From Ruminiclostridium papyrosolvens DSM 2782 (GTDB lineage Bacteria; Bacillota; Clostridia; Acetivibrionales; DSM-1351): a stretch of DNA of 64,000 bases. How positions within the stretch are numbered: position 1 is the stretch's first letter; the number at the start of each line of letters is the position of its first letter. Under the pieces are notes generated by a model, which did not search any database, was not told where the DNA came from, and worked only from the letters and a program-made list of their open reading frames with translations. The translations under genes and the position numbers were made by a program. The stretch is taken from the NCBI RefSeq assembly GCF_029318685.1, contig NZ_CP119677.1, forward strand, positions 4,951,001-5,015,000, written 5' to 3'. Shown in pieces: positions 37,201 through 45,942 of this stretch.

Positions 37201-38142
37201 CTAATCGTTAAATAATGATATTTGATTTATTTTTAAAGATTTTATCTCCCTTTCTTTAATTTTATCAATTTCACTTAACTGACTACATAATAATGGAGAT
37301 GTTTTATCGTATACTTGATGATTTTTAATTAAACTATTAGCATTATGATTGGCATAGCAATATTTACAACCATTAAAACAAGTATTATACATTCCAATAT
37401 CAATGCTTGATACACAACCGCACTCTAACCTCTGATTATTATCTTTAACAACATTAAGTTTGTACCCTAGTATTCTTTCAATTAATTTATCATCAATACA
37501 TTTTGCATGACTTATATTAAGGTCTTTTAAATCTAAGTCTTCAGCACATGTATCCATTTTAAGTCCATATCCAAATGCGATTTTAGATAGTTCTTGTGCA
37601 ATATGAATTTTTTCCTCGTTACCTATACACTTAACATTAAGTTTACCAATGCTATTCTTGATATTTTTATAGAAATCTATAAAACTTATGGTACACTTCT
37701 CCGTATAATCTTTTAATTTACTTGCTAATTTATCAAAATAATTAACATGATACTCGATTGTATACTTTGAATTCAGCAAAATTGGATCATATCTCCATAT
37801 AACCTTTTCTGCACCAATTTTTTCTGATAATACTTTAAAGGTTTCAATAACCTCGCAACTCTTTGATGGTATATTTTCCTCTATGTCCTTACTGTAAGAG
37901 TTAAGTGTAAACTGAAAATAATATTTATAATCTTTGAGTTCATCTAACCTTTCAATCATTGGCTTAGGATTTTTCGTCCAAAAAACAATACAATCAACTA
38001 CCTCTGGTGATAGTTTTATTTTGCTTACCTGATGAGCGTTCATAGGATTTCTAACTAGTACGTATTGTTCTTTTATCCTATTATAAAACCAATCAGAATA
38101 ATATGTGGGTATATCAGTTCGTCTGCTGGCACTTATTATCAT
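37201..38142 (-). CDS. DUF1848 protein with C-terminal cysteine cluster
   Basis: A 313-residue protein starting MIISASRRTDIPTYYSDWF, the DUF1848 signature. A C-terminal cluster CGCVSSIDIGMYNTCFNGCKYC has the CxxxC/CxxC spacing of an Fe-S site. The FWTKNPKPM and RYDPI motifs are typical of the family, which has a radical-SAM-like TIM-barrel outline but no proven reaction. It is more AT-rich than the genes around it and sits in the tRNA-bracketed segment, which suggests acquisition. The start has AGGAGGTG. Confidence 0.85.
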   Translation of the reverse strand: MIISASRRTDIPTYYSDWFYNRIKEQYVLVRNPMNAHQVSKIKLSPEVVDCIVFWTKNPKPMIERLDELKDYKYYFQFTLNSYSKDIEENIPSKSCEVIETFKVLSEKIGAEKVIWRYDPILLNSKYTIEYHVNYFDKLASKLKDYTEKCTISFIDFYKNIKNSIGKLNVKCIGNEEKIHIAQELSKIAFGYGLKMDTCAEDLDLKDLNISHAKCIDDKLIERILGYKLNVVKDNNQRLECGCVSSIDIGMYNTCFNGCKYCYANHNANSLIKNHQVYDKTSPLLCSQLSEIDKIKEREIKSLKINQISLFND

Positions 38143-38217
38143 TTACTAATACACCTCCTGTATGTTATCAAAATAACGTTTATACATCTTACCGGGATAA
38201 CAATTTTACTGTATTTT

Positions 38218-38297
38218 ATCCCTTAGGTAAATAAAATAGTCTCTATCCCTATCTAAACCACAGGTCAGTTACATTCTGAGCGTGTTGGGTGTACCAA
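38218..38297 (+). pseudogene. Decayed copy of tRNA-Arg
   Basis: This stretch aligns with the intact tRNA-Arg at 36649 over its whole length. Matching blocks include CTAAACC-CAGGTC in the anticodon arm and GTGT-GGG-GTACCA at the 3' end; the 5' half is more eroded (CCC-TTAG...ATAG). A broken version of the tRNA's own terminator follows (to about 38335), so tRNA and terminator were duplicated together. The stems no longer pair. Confidence 0.75.
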
Positions 38298-38415
38298 AGA
38301 AAGCTTGTGCCACTTGGGTTATAAGCTTTTTGTATTTCACAGCTTTATCTTGCAAATATATACATTATATAATAAAATACCCTTTGTCTAACACACATTT
38401 AGGAGGATAAAATAT

Positions 38416-39354
38416 ATGAATTCAAGGAAATTCTTTTCTGCACTAACTGTAATAATGGTTATACTCAGCTTATCAATCAGTACTTTTGCTGCCGCAACCA
38501 AATATCCATCAGTAATAGGCGGTGGTAATGAAGTGTACTTTACCACAAGCGACGGTAAATTATATGTTACTCAGCCTAAGAGCAATAATCTGGTTCAAGT
38601 TAAAAAAGTAACTAATGTAAAAATGGCTGCAGATGATGTTTACTTTGGTCTGTGGGTTATGGATAAATCAGGATATGTGTACTATTATCAGGATGATCCT
38701 GATCACGTTGGTACTTACCCTACCAAAAAGAAGCTTGATAAATTGGGTACTGTAAAATCTATTAGTATAGGTTCTGAAGGAATGTATGCCTTAAAAACTG
38801 ACGGATCAGTCTGGGGTGTTAACAACAAGCTTCAAGTCTTTAAAGTAGAAGGTCTTTCTGGTGTAACCAGTATATCAATAAAAGATTTTGATATTATAGC
38901 TCTTAAAAGCGATGGAACAGTTTGGCAGTGGAGTGATGATGCCGTTATAGCAGATTTTGCTAAAAAGAAGCCCCTAACTCAAATTACTGCGTTGAAAAAC
39001 GTCAAGCAAATCTCAGCGGGAGCCAGTAATGGCTTAGCACTAAAAAAGGACAATACAGTTTGGCAGTGGAGTTTTGATAGTGAAGGCGCTCCAAAGCCGG
39101 TGCAAATAAAAGGTTTCACAGGTGCAAAATCAATTGAAGCCGGAAGAATGGAAGGTTATGTAATTGATGGTGCCGGAAATGTGTGGACTTGGAAACAATG
39201 GGGTGCTAAGAAGAATTCACCTTCTAAAATTAAAGGGTTCACACAGATTGTCAGTATGGTTGCCAGTGGTAAAGACTCTTATGATGGATTTTCAAACGGT
39301 CGTTTAGTTGCTTTTGATAAAAACAATAAATTTAAAATATATAATGTTGATTAA
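38416..39354 (+). CDS. Secreted RCC1-like beta-propeller protein
   Basis: A 312-residue protein with a signal peptide (about 1-25, MNSRKFFSALTVIMVILSLSIS, then TFAAA). Repeats of about 45 residues follow with the pattern VKSISIG...ALKTDGSVWGV / IIALKSDGTVWQW / LALKKDNTVWQW, typical of RCC1-type propellers. No cell-wall anchor or dockerin is visible. Probably an extracellular binding protein; ligand unknown. It has AGGAGG and ends at a terminator (39387-39420). Confidence 0.8.
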   Translation: MNSRKFFSALTVIMVILSLSISTFAAATKYPSVIGGGNEVYFTTSDGKLYVTQPKSNNLVQVKKVTNVKMAADDVYFGLWVMDKSGYVYYYQDDPDHVGTYPTKKKLDKLGTVKSISIGSEGMYALKTDGSVWGVNNKLQVFKVEGLSGVTSISIKDFDIIALKSDGTVWQWSDDAVIADFAKKKPLTQITALKNVKQISAGASNGLALKKDNTVWQWSFDSEGAPKPVQIKGFTGAKSIEAGRMEGYVIDGAGNVWTWKQWGAKKNSPSKIKGFTQIVSMVASGKDSYDGFSNGRLVAFDKNNKFKIYNVD

Positions 39355-39386
39355 TAATTTTTAAAATTGGATTAGAATCCTTTAGG

Positions 39387-39420
39387 CCATGGGGGCGGAA
39401 AGTAGCTCCCATGGTTTTTT
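39387..39420 (+). terminator. Terminator of the RCC1-like gene
   Basis: CCATGGGGGC / GCTCCCATGG arms (one mismatch) followed by TTTTTT. Confidence 0.85.
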
Positions 39421-39477
39421 GTTTGCTTCAAATTAGTGTTGCCTTCAATAACAATTCATGCACCACTCCTTCGCATT

Positions 39478-39510
39478 ATAATTGACAATAATTGTCAATT
39501 ATAGCATAAT
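39478..39510 (+). promoter_or_regulatory. Promoter overlapped by a 25-base palindrome
   Basis: Arms of 12 bases (39478-39489 and 39491-39502) around one central base form a perfect palindrome. It covers a TTGACA -35 box (39483-39488), with CATAAT 16 bases downstream (39505-39510). The layout suggests a repressor operator for the secreted-protein gene at 39560. Confidence 0.65.
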
Positions 39511-39559
39511 AGATTCATTGTTCTAAATGTAATAATTTTACAGAAAAGGGGAGTTACTT

Positions 39560-40714
39560 TTGATAAAAAGAAAACTAAAATTAATTGCAGTTGTTTTGTG
39601 TATATTTTCATTCATGATTTCTTCAGTATCAGCTGCCTATATTCCTAGTGATGCTGCTACACTTCAGACAATGTCAAACGGGGGAAATACATATATTTAT
39701 TCGGATAATCCTGAAATGCTGTGGGACGGTACAACATCAAATCCCGGTTCATGGGTAAACAATTTCAGTGGAAGGTCCGGTGCCTATACTATTGAACAAG
39801 CCCTTACATCCAATACAATGTATGATGCATACTTCTATCATATAAACAAAACCCAAAGTAAAACAATAAAGGTTGGTGTGTATTTGTATACCACCTCCGG
39901 TACTGCAACAGCTACTATATATAACAAAAAAGTAGTGAGCAAGGACAATTCATCCTTAACAGATGATGCCATGTGTGCTAGCGTAGAAACAGGTTATCAG
40001 CAAAGTACCAATTACCAGACGCTAAACATAACAACAGATGGAACTTTTATTGCTTATGATACGATCAGCCCGCTTAAATTAATAAACGGACATGTTATGT
40101 TTAAAACAACATCAAGTAATATTAAATGCAGAATAGTATTTCTTGATTCAACTTCATCTGTAAATCCCAAAACATTTGGAAAAGCAACTGCCATGTCCTC
40201 TGGTGTAACCGGACTTTTCCCTTGTGATGTTAAATATGTAAGTTATAACTATAGCAACGTTGCCCCAAGTGGAAAACATGGCTTTTATTTAGCTCTTGCT
40301 GGTTCTGCAATGGGAAATAATGCAGGGGAATATGATACCGGTTTAAACACAATAAACGGCAACACCGAGTTACAGGGAAACTATGGCATAGTATATAATA
40401 TGGTATTAAGCGGCTGTGCCGGAAAAACCATTAGAATAACTGCTGATTGGGATTCTATTTGGAGTTCATCAAGTGGAACTTGGTGTGTTTGCGAGACATT
40501 TGCTTATTGTCCTGGAGGTTCAACCAGCTCATGGACCTCTCAAAGAATACATAGTATTTATAATAAGAGAGATTCAACTAACACCAAAACAGCATATACA
40601 GGGTCAGAACCTACATATATAGATGTTCCTGTCCCTGCCGGAGGTAACAGTTATAATTTCAAGTTTATTTTACCGGGTTCTAATTTTGGAAATGTATATT
40701 TCCGCATTATATAA
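39560..40714 (+). CDS. Secreted protein of unknown function
   Basis: A 384-residue protein from a TTG start preceded by AGGGGAG. A signal peptide covers about residues 1-26 (IAVVLCIFSFMISSVSAAY). The rest is Ser/Thr/Gly-rich and beta-type, with several cysteines (e.g. AMCASVETG, TWCVCETFAYCPGG) that could form disulfides. I do not recognise any domain. It is followed by a terminator at 40781-40813 and probably stands alone under the palindrome-controlled promoter. Extracellular location is the only firm inference. Confidence 0.72.
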   Translation: MIKRKLKLIAVVLCIFSFMISSVSAAYIPSDAATLQTMSNGGNTYIYSDNPEMLWDGTTSNPGSWVNNFSGRSGAYTIEQALTSNTMYDAYFYHINKTQSKTIKVGVYLYTTSGTATATIYNKKVVSKDNSSLTDDAMCASVETGYQQSTNYQTLNITTDGTFIAYDTISPLKLINGHVMFKTTSSNIKCRIVFLDSTSSVNPKTFGKATAMSSGVTGLFPCDVKYVSYNYSNVAPSGKHGFYLALAGSAMGNNAGEYDTGLNTINGNTELQGNYGIVYNMVLSGCAGKTIRITADWDSIWSSSSGTWCVCETFAYCPGGSTSSWTSQRIHSIYNKRDSTNTKTAYTGSEPTYIDVPVPAGGNSYNFKFILPGSNFGNVYFRII

Positions 40715-40780
40715 CTAATAGACAAAAATCAAATAAAAAGTTAATTACATTTAGAATTATTGCTGCAAATAATAAAATAA

Positions 40781-40813
40781 AAAAAGGTGTATCCTCTGCG
40801 GTGCACCTTTTTT
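40781..40813 (+). terminator. Terminator after the unknown secreted-protein gene
   Basis: AAAAAGGTG / CACCTTTTTT arms enclosing a 14-base loop, followed by T-rich sequence. Confidence 0.75.
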
Positions 40814-40926
40814 GCTATTTCGTTTTATCACAAAAATTACAATTATAAAAGCTTAAAATCGCACTTTTATGCTATACACATTATGTATACTTCTGCATAT
40901 TGACATCATTAGAGGGATGAGATACA

Positions 40927-40959
40927 ATTGCAATATGGCTGCTAAAACGATATTGCAAT
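40927..40959. repeat. 10-bp inverted repeat with 13-base spacer
   Basis: ATTGCAATAT (40927-40936) and ATATTGCAAT (40950-40959) are perfect complements in the gap upstream of the esterase gene. GGATGAG occurs just outside each arm in the same orientation. No T-run, so an operator or RNA element is more likely than a terminator. Confidence 0.5.
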
Positions 40960-41061
40960 CTGGGATGAGTGATAAAATTGAGTTTAGACTTAAAACGATT
41001 TAAAATACAAGGGAAAAATTTAACCCCCCCAATCTTCTATAATGATTTAAATAGGTAATAA

Positions 41062-41077
41062 TGTAAAACATTTTACA
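41062..41077. promoter_or_regulatory. 16-bp palindrome, possible LacI-family operator
   Basis: TGTAAAACATTTTACA is a palindrome apart from its two central bases, 70 bases upstream of the esterase start. The shape fits LacI/CcpA-type operators. A LacI-family gene follows the esterase at 43375, so local control is plausible; a CcpA cre site is an alternative. Confidence 0.5.
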
Positions 41078-41147
41078 ATAATTTATAATCTACCACTTTC
41101 CCAGTCAAACGGCTGAAATGGTAACTTTTTTAAGGAGGAAGTATTTT

Positions 41148-43208
41148 ATGGGTAAAAAGAAATCTCTAAAACGCTTTATTACAATCCTAGCTGTTTTCTC
41201 AATGGTATTTACGAATTTACTTGGTTCGTGGTCCGGCGTATCTGCAGCTGCTACAAAAAGTAATCCTGCATTTAAACAAGCAGCTCCTAAAGAGCTGACA
41301 GTGGGTCAAACCTTTACTTTTGATATTATCAATAAGCAGGCAGGCGCAACTTACCAGTGGAGCACCAGTAACAAGTCAATAGCTTCAGTAACTCAGAAAG
41401 GTCAAGTTAAGGCAATAGCAGCTGGTACTGCAACAATTTCCTGTAAAATAACAAAAAACAAAAAGGCTACTACCCTTAATGCAAAAGTTGTTGTTAAGAA
41501 AGCAGCTACAAAGCCTGTACAACCTACTAAAGTATTGGTAGATAAAAATGGATTTGATTCAAAAGGAAGAATGGTTGCTTATTTTGGCTCACCTGTTATT
41601 GACGGAAAAATAGACGGTGCATGGAGCAAGGCACAAGTAGTTACACCTAAAGTTGTTACCCCAAAAATGACAACCAAAGCCACTTTCAAAGCTTTATGGG
41701 ATGATAATGCTATTTATTTACTTGCAGAAGTAAAAGACAAAGACTTAAGCGTAAAATCCGGAACTCCATATATGCAGGACTCTATGGAAATCTTCTTGGA
41801 TGAAAATAATGATAAAACTCAAGAATACGGCCTTGATGATTTACATTTCAGAGTTAATCTTGAAAATTCACAGTCCGTGGATACAGGAGATGCCGGCAGA
41901 TTCTATACTGCAACTACTAAAGTGAAGGACGGCTACATAGTAGAAGCAAGAATTGCTCTTAAAACAAAACCATCAAACAATAAAGTACTGGGAATAGAAC
42001 TACAGATTAATGATGCAAAAGGTACTGAGAGAATCGGTACTATAAATCTTTTTGATTCAACAGGCAGTGCATGGAACAATACCAAAACCTTCGGTGAAGT
42101 ATTACTTACAGGCAAGACTAACGGAGCAGTTAGCGGACTTAATCCGTATGAACTTATAAAATTAGTAGAAAGCAATCAAAACCTTGATTTCACACTTTAT
42201 AAAAATGCAAATATAGTAAAAGACGCTGTTAAAGCTGCTCAAAAGGTAATTGCTGATAAAAAATCTACTCAAAAGCAAATTGATGCTCAATATTCAGCAA
42301 TAAAAGCAGCAATTGGCAAATTGGTTCTCACTGATGAGGCTGCAAATGAAAAATTCTTTAAAGCAGTTCCGGACAAATATAGAACAGAAACCAGTAAACA
42401 AGGTTCTATTGTCAGCTTAGAGTACTCGGCTGATAATCTCAAAAACGGAAAAGACCTTAAGAAGATGAATGTATATCTGCCTTACGGTTATGATGCTGCC
42501 GATAAAAGCAAAAAATATAACGTTTTATATTTGATGCACGGCGGTGGTGAAAATGAAAATCTTCTCTTTGGAGGACCTGGTCAGAACAAAGAGTTGAAGA
42601 AAATCATAGACAATATGATTGCAAATGGTGATATTGAACCGCTTATTGTTGTAACACCTACATTTTACGGTGGAAAAGACGATACTGCACTCTTCCATGA
42701 AGAATTAATGAAAGATATTGTTCCTATGGTAGAAACAAAGTATAATACCTACACAAAATCATCATCTTTGGCAGACTTAAAAGCTTCCAGAGAGCATAGA
42801 GCCTTCGGTGGATTTTCCATGGGTTCAGTAACAACCTGGTACACATTTATTAATTGTCTTGACTATTTCAAATATTATCTACCGTTGAGCGGAGATTGCT
42901 GGGCATTAGGTGATAAATCCGGAAGCGAAAAAGCAACGCTAACTGCTGAATATCTGGCAAAGGTTGCAAAAGATTCAGGTTATAAGCCACAGGATTATTA
43001 TCTGTTCTGTGCTACAGGCAATCTGGATATTGCATATCCTAACTTGAAGCCACAGGTAGATGCTATGAAGAAACTAAAGGATACCTTCATTTATTCCTCC
43101 GATACAAAAAAAGGTAACTTTTACTTCATAGTAAGCGACGGCGGAACACATGCTTGGAACTGGGTTAACCAGTATATTTATGACATTTTACCTGATTTAT
43201 TTAAATAA
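41148..43208 (+). CDS. Secreted CE1-type esterase with Big2 and CBM9-like domains
   Basis: About 686 residues. After a signal peptide (about 1-33) there is a bacterial Ig-like Big2 domain (about 40-115; TYQWSTSNKSIASVTQKGQVKAI). A CBM9-like carbohydrate-binding domain follows (about 140-330; PVIDGKIDGAW...ALWDDNAIYLLAEVKD), then a helical linker. The C-terminal alpha/beta-hydrolase (about 400-686) shows NVLYLMHGGG, the nucleophile GFSMGS and the late His in DGGTHAW. Likely a feruloyl or acetyl-xylan esterase acting on plant cell-wall xylan. No dockerin, so it is a free or surface enzyme. The ATG at 41148 follows AAGGAGG. Confidence 0.87.
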   Translation: MGKKKSLKRFITILAVFSMVFTNLLGSWSGVSAAATKSNPAFKQAAPKELTVGQTFTFDIINKQAGATYQWSTSNKSIASVTQKGQVKAIAAGTATISCKITKNKKATTLNAKVVVKKAATKPVQPTKVLVDKNGFDSKGRMVAYFGSPVIDGKIDGAWSKAQVVTPKVVTPKMTTKATFKALWDDNAIYLLAEVKDKDLSVKSGTPYMQDSMEIFLDENNDKTQEYGLDDLHFRVNLENSQSVDTGDAGRFYTATTKVKDGYIVEARIALKTKPSNNKVLGIELQINDAKGTERIGTINLFDSTGSAWNNTKTFGEVLLTGKTNGAVSGLNPYELIKLVESNQNLDFTLYKNANIVKDAVKAAQKVIADKKSTQKQIDAQYSAIKAAIGKLVLTDEAANEKFFKAVPDKYRTETSKQGSIVSLEYSADNLKNGKDLKKMNVYLPYGYDAADKSKKYNVLYLMHGGGENENLLFGGPGQNKELKKIIDNMIANGDIEPLIVVTPTFYGGKDDTALFHEELMKDIVPMVETKYNTYTKSSSLADLKASREHRAFGGFSMGSVTTWYTFINCLDYFKYYLPLSGDCWALGDKSGSEKATLTAEYLAKVAKDSGYKPQDYYLFCATGNLDIAYPNLKPQVDAMKKLKDTFIYSSDTKKGNFYFIVSDGGTHAWNWVNQYIYDILPDLFK

Positions 43209-43256
43209 GAAAATACATATCTCCTCATAAATATATGTATCTCATATTCGACACAA

Positions 43257-43287
43257 GAAAAAGCACCCAATAATAGGGTGCTTTTTC
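43257..43287 (+). terminator. Terminator of the esterase gene
   Basis: GAAAAAGCACCC / GGGTGCTTTTTC arms with a 7-base loop. Confidence 0.9.
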
Positions 43288-43374
43288 CACAATATAAGCA
43301 TTTGTCTAAATATTCCTTTTAATTCCCTTTAACATTGTGATACTATGTTAATATATTTCCTTTAGGAGTGTACT

Positions 43375-44418
43375 ATGGCTAATGCAAATATTAAAATAAT
43401 TGCTGAAAAAACAAAGCTTTCAACGGGTACTGTATCCATTGTTCTAAATGGACGCGGCGATAAAATGCGCATTTCCCAAAAGACTCAGAATAGGGTATGG
43501 GAAGAGGCAAAATTATTAGGCTATAAACCAAATATATATGCACGTCGCTTACGTAATCAGTCCGCAGTTAATTCCGCAGCAATTATTGGTATTCTGTGGC
43601 CTTCTGTATTTTCTTCAGAATTGATTGTAAACTTCTTTGAAGGAATTCAAAATAGCATTTTAAAGGATAAATTAAACGTAGAAGTTGTATTTAAACCTTA
43701 TCAATATTCGGAAATAAGCAACATGGAAGATATATTTGAAAATCAGTTGTTTAACGGGGTAATAATTGTTGGTGCCTCTGACAGCGATATTGAATATTTA
43801 TATAAGATAAAATCCACAATGCCAATAATACTGTTTAACAGGCAAAATGATAAATTTAGCACAGTATGTATTGATAATTACACTACAGGTGAAAAAGTAT
43901 CCCGATTATTTGCAGCAAGGGGACATAAAAAGGCAGGCCTAATTTCACCCAATCTTTTATCACGGAACTTTAGCATGAGAAGAACTGGCTTTTTGGATGG
44001 GTGCCAAAAATATGGAATTACTGTACTCCCTGAGCATATTATTAATGAAAGTATTGACTTAGAAGGCAAGTATCGAAGTGCAGAAAAACTTATTAAGTCA
44101 CAGCCTCTTCCTTCTGCACTTTTTTTGCTTGTATCCGGCTATAGTATTGAAGTTTATTCGGTTTTGCAAAAAAATGGTATACGTATTCCCGAGGACATTG
44201 AAATTATAGGTTGCTCTGACATCGTTTCAAGCCGTATTTTGAAGCCAAGTATGACAGTCTTAGATCTGCCTATACAAAAAATGGTAAAGAAAAGTTTGCA
44301 ACTAATTTTAGATATGATAAACGGGTATATACGAGAACCTCATAACATTTTTGAGGAAACGCATTTTATATTTCGTGAAAGCTGCGGAGGATTTCCTGAC
44401 TCTCAGCCGGCTACATAA
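43375..44418 (+). CDS. LacI-family transcriptional regulator
   Basis: A 347-residue regulator. The N-terminal helix-turn-helix reads IAEKTKLSTGTVSIVLNGRGDKMRIS, with the hinge KPNIYARRLRNQ. A periplasmic-binding-like effector domain covers about 70-340. It lies 166 bases after the esterase gene on the same strand and probably responds to a plant oligosaccharide. The palindrome at 41062-41077 is a candidate target. AGGAG ribosome site. Confidence 0.88.
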   Translation: MANANIKIIAEKTKLSTGTVSIVLNGRGDKMRISQKTQNRVWEEAKLLGYKPNIYARRLRNQSAVNSAAIIGILWPSVFSSELIVNFFEGIQNSILKDKLNVEVVFKPYQYSEISNMEDIFENQLFNGVIIVGASDSDIEYLYKIKSTMPIILFNRQNDKFSTVCIDNYTTGEKVSRLFAARGHKKAGLISPNLLSRNFSMRRTGFLDGCQKYGITVLPEHIINESIDLEGKYRSAEKLIKSQPLPSALFLLVSGYSIEVYSVLQKNGIRIPEDIEIIGCSDIVSSRILKPSMTVLDLPIQKMVKKSLQLILDMINGYIREPHNIFEETHFIFRESCGGFPDSQPAT

Positions 44419-44441
44419 AAATACATATTAAGGAGTTCGTT

Positions 44442-44633
44442 TTGAGAATAAGCTGGATACCAATATTAGCTTTTACCCTATTAGCTTTAAGCTTTTTTGT
44501 ACCAAAGTGTTTACAAAGCCGGCTATCACCCCGCCAATTCACCTTGGTAAAAAGAAGCCTATTGGCGGTACTTGTGGTATTAATTATATATTGTATTTTT
44601 AGTATATATTCTCATCCCATTAGACATATCTAG
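44442..44633 (+). CDS. Small membrane protein, unknown
   Basis: A 63-residue protein from a TTG start with AAGGAG 6 bases upstream. Two hydrophobic segments (about 4-22 and 37-57) flank a basic loop (KCLQSRLSPRQFTLVKRS). It begins 23 bases after the LacI-family gene, so it is probably co-transcribed. Not recognised. Confidence 0.6.
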   Translation: MRISWIPILAFTLLALSFFVPKCLQSRLSPRQFTLVKRSLLAVLVVLIIYCIFSIYSHPIRHI

Positions 44634-44635
44634 GT

Positions 44636-45061
44636 TTACTTCTTTTTAACAATATACGTAAACTTCCACACGGCCGAGTTACCCGAATACCTTCCTCTGT
44701 TTTCTACAACTGTGACATTAGCTGTGTATTTAGCACTGGCGTTTGCTTTTAATTTACTTACTGAAACTGTAATAGTCTTGCTCCCATAGTCAGGGTAGCT
44801 GTCATCCTCTTCTGCCATTGAAACAATAGTAATTTTACCATTTGGTGATGTAGATATTTCTATTGTTTGCCCCTCATAAATCGACTTTTTATTAACTGTG
44901 GCACCATATGACCATTCATTGCCTACATGATTGTTTTGTACGCAAACGACGGATTGCAAGGTGATATTTACTTTGGTACTTGAAGCACTGTAGACACCAG
45001 ATGTGAAAAGCGGAAATATGAGTACTATTATTAATAAAAAACTGATAAGCCTCTTGTTCAA
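44636..45061 (-). CDS. Secreted protein of unknown function
   Basis: A 141-residue protein with a signal peptide (about 1-26; FLLIIVLIFPLFTSGVYSA) and a small all-beta domain of about 110 residues, probably immunoglobulin-like (KSIYEGQTIEISTSPNGKITIV...KYTANVTVVENRG). One cysteine remains in the mature part. It is convergent with the small membrane protein gene, with only 2 bases between their stops. Not recognised. Confidence 0.65.
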   Translation of the reverse strand: MNKRLISFLLIIVLIFPLFTSGVYSASSTKVNITLQSVVCVQNNHVGNEWSYGATVNKKSIYEGQTIEISTSPNGKITIVSMAEEDDSYPDYGSKTITVSVSKLKANASAKYTANVTVVENRGRYSGNSAVWKFTYIVKKK

Positions 45062-45176
45062 TTAAATCAACCCCATTTAAGCAAAATAATATGTTAATAT
45101 CAAAATAATAACATATTAATACTTAACAGTAAATCTTTACCACTTATATATCACACATAATCCTGATTACGTAGAA

Positions 45177-45211
45177 AACACCCCCGGTACCTTTAACGTA
45201 CCGAGGGTGTT
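45177..45211 (-). terminator. Terminator of the arabinose operon
   Basis: 14-base arms with one mismatch (45177-45190 and 45198-45211), T-rich on both ends, downstream of araD. Confidence 0.85.
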
Positions 45212-45230
45212 TTGTTGATATCTTTATAAT

Positions 45231-45920
45231 TTATTTTTGCCCGTAATAAGCTTTAGGTCCGTGCTTTCTCATAAAGTGCTTGTCTAGCAGCACCTTTGGC
45301 ATAGGAGTGACATTCGGATTCAATTGTTTGCACTGAATAGCCATCATAGCCACTTCTTCTAAAACAACAGAATTGTGAACCGACTCCGCTGCACTTTTTC
45401 CCCATGTGAAAGGCGCATGATTCTTTACAAGTACGGCAGGTACATAGTTAGGATTTAAATCTTTAAAAGCCTCTATTATAACCGTTCCGGTATTTGCTTC
45501 ATACTCTGACTGGATCTCATCCTTTGTCATTTCCCTAGTACATGGGATTTCACCATAAAAGTAATCCGCATGAGTAGTACCATAGGCAGGAATACCCATA
45601 CCGGCCTGAGCAAAAGCAGTTGCCCATCTGGAGTGGGTGTGGGTTACACCTCCTATTTCGGGAAAAGCATTATACAAGGCTACATGTGTGGGTGCATCAG
45701 AAGACGGCTTCAATTTACCTTCCACCACTTTACCAGTGAGGTCGATTAATACAATATCTTCAGCGGTCATAACGTCATACTCAACGCCGCTGGGTTTTAT
45801 TGCAATCAATCCGCTTTCTCTGTCAATACCGCTTACATTTCCCCATGTATATGTTACAAGTCCTTTTTTCGGCAGTTCCAGATTTGCTTCCAGCACTGCT
45901 TTTTTGAGTTGTTCCAACAT
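45231..45920 (-). CDS. araD: L-ribulose-5-phosphate 4-epimerase
   Basis: Converts L-ribulose-5-P to D-xylulose-5-P, the last step of arabinose entry to the pentose phosphate pathway. A 229-residue class II aldolase/epimerase fold with zinc His in THTHS and the downstream His near YGTTHADYF. The [11 protein letters not shown] signature separates AraD from fuculose aldolase. Start has GAGGT. It follows the kinase gene by 22 bases. Confidence 0.95.
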   Translation of the reverse strand: MLEQLKKAVLEANLELPKKGLVTYTWGNVSGIDRESGLIAIKPSGVEYDVMTAEDIVLIDLTGKVVEGKLKPSSDAPTHVALYNAFPEIGGVTHTHSRWATAFAQAGMGIPAYGTTHADYFYGEIPCTREMTKDEIQSEYEANTGTVIIEAFKDLNPNYVPAVLVKNHAPFTWGKSAAESVHNSVVLEEVAMMAIQCKQLNPNVTPMPKVLLDKHFMRKHGPKAYYGQK

Positions 45921-45942
45921 ATTATTTACCTCATAAAATCAA

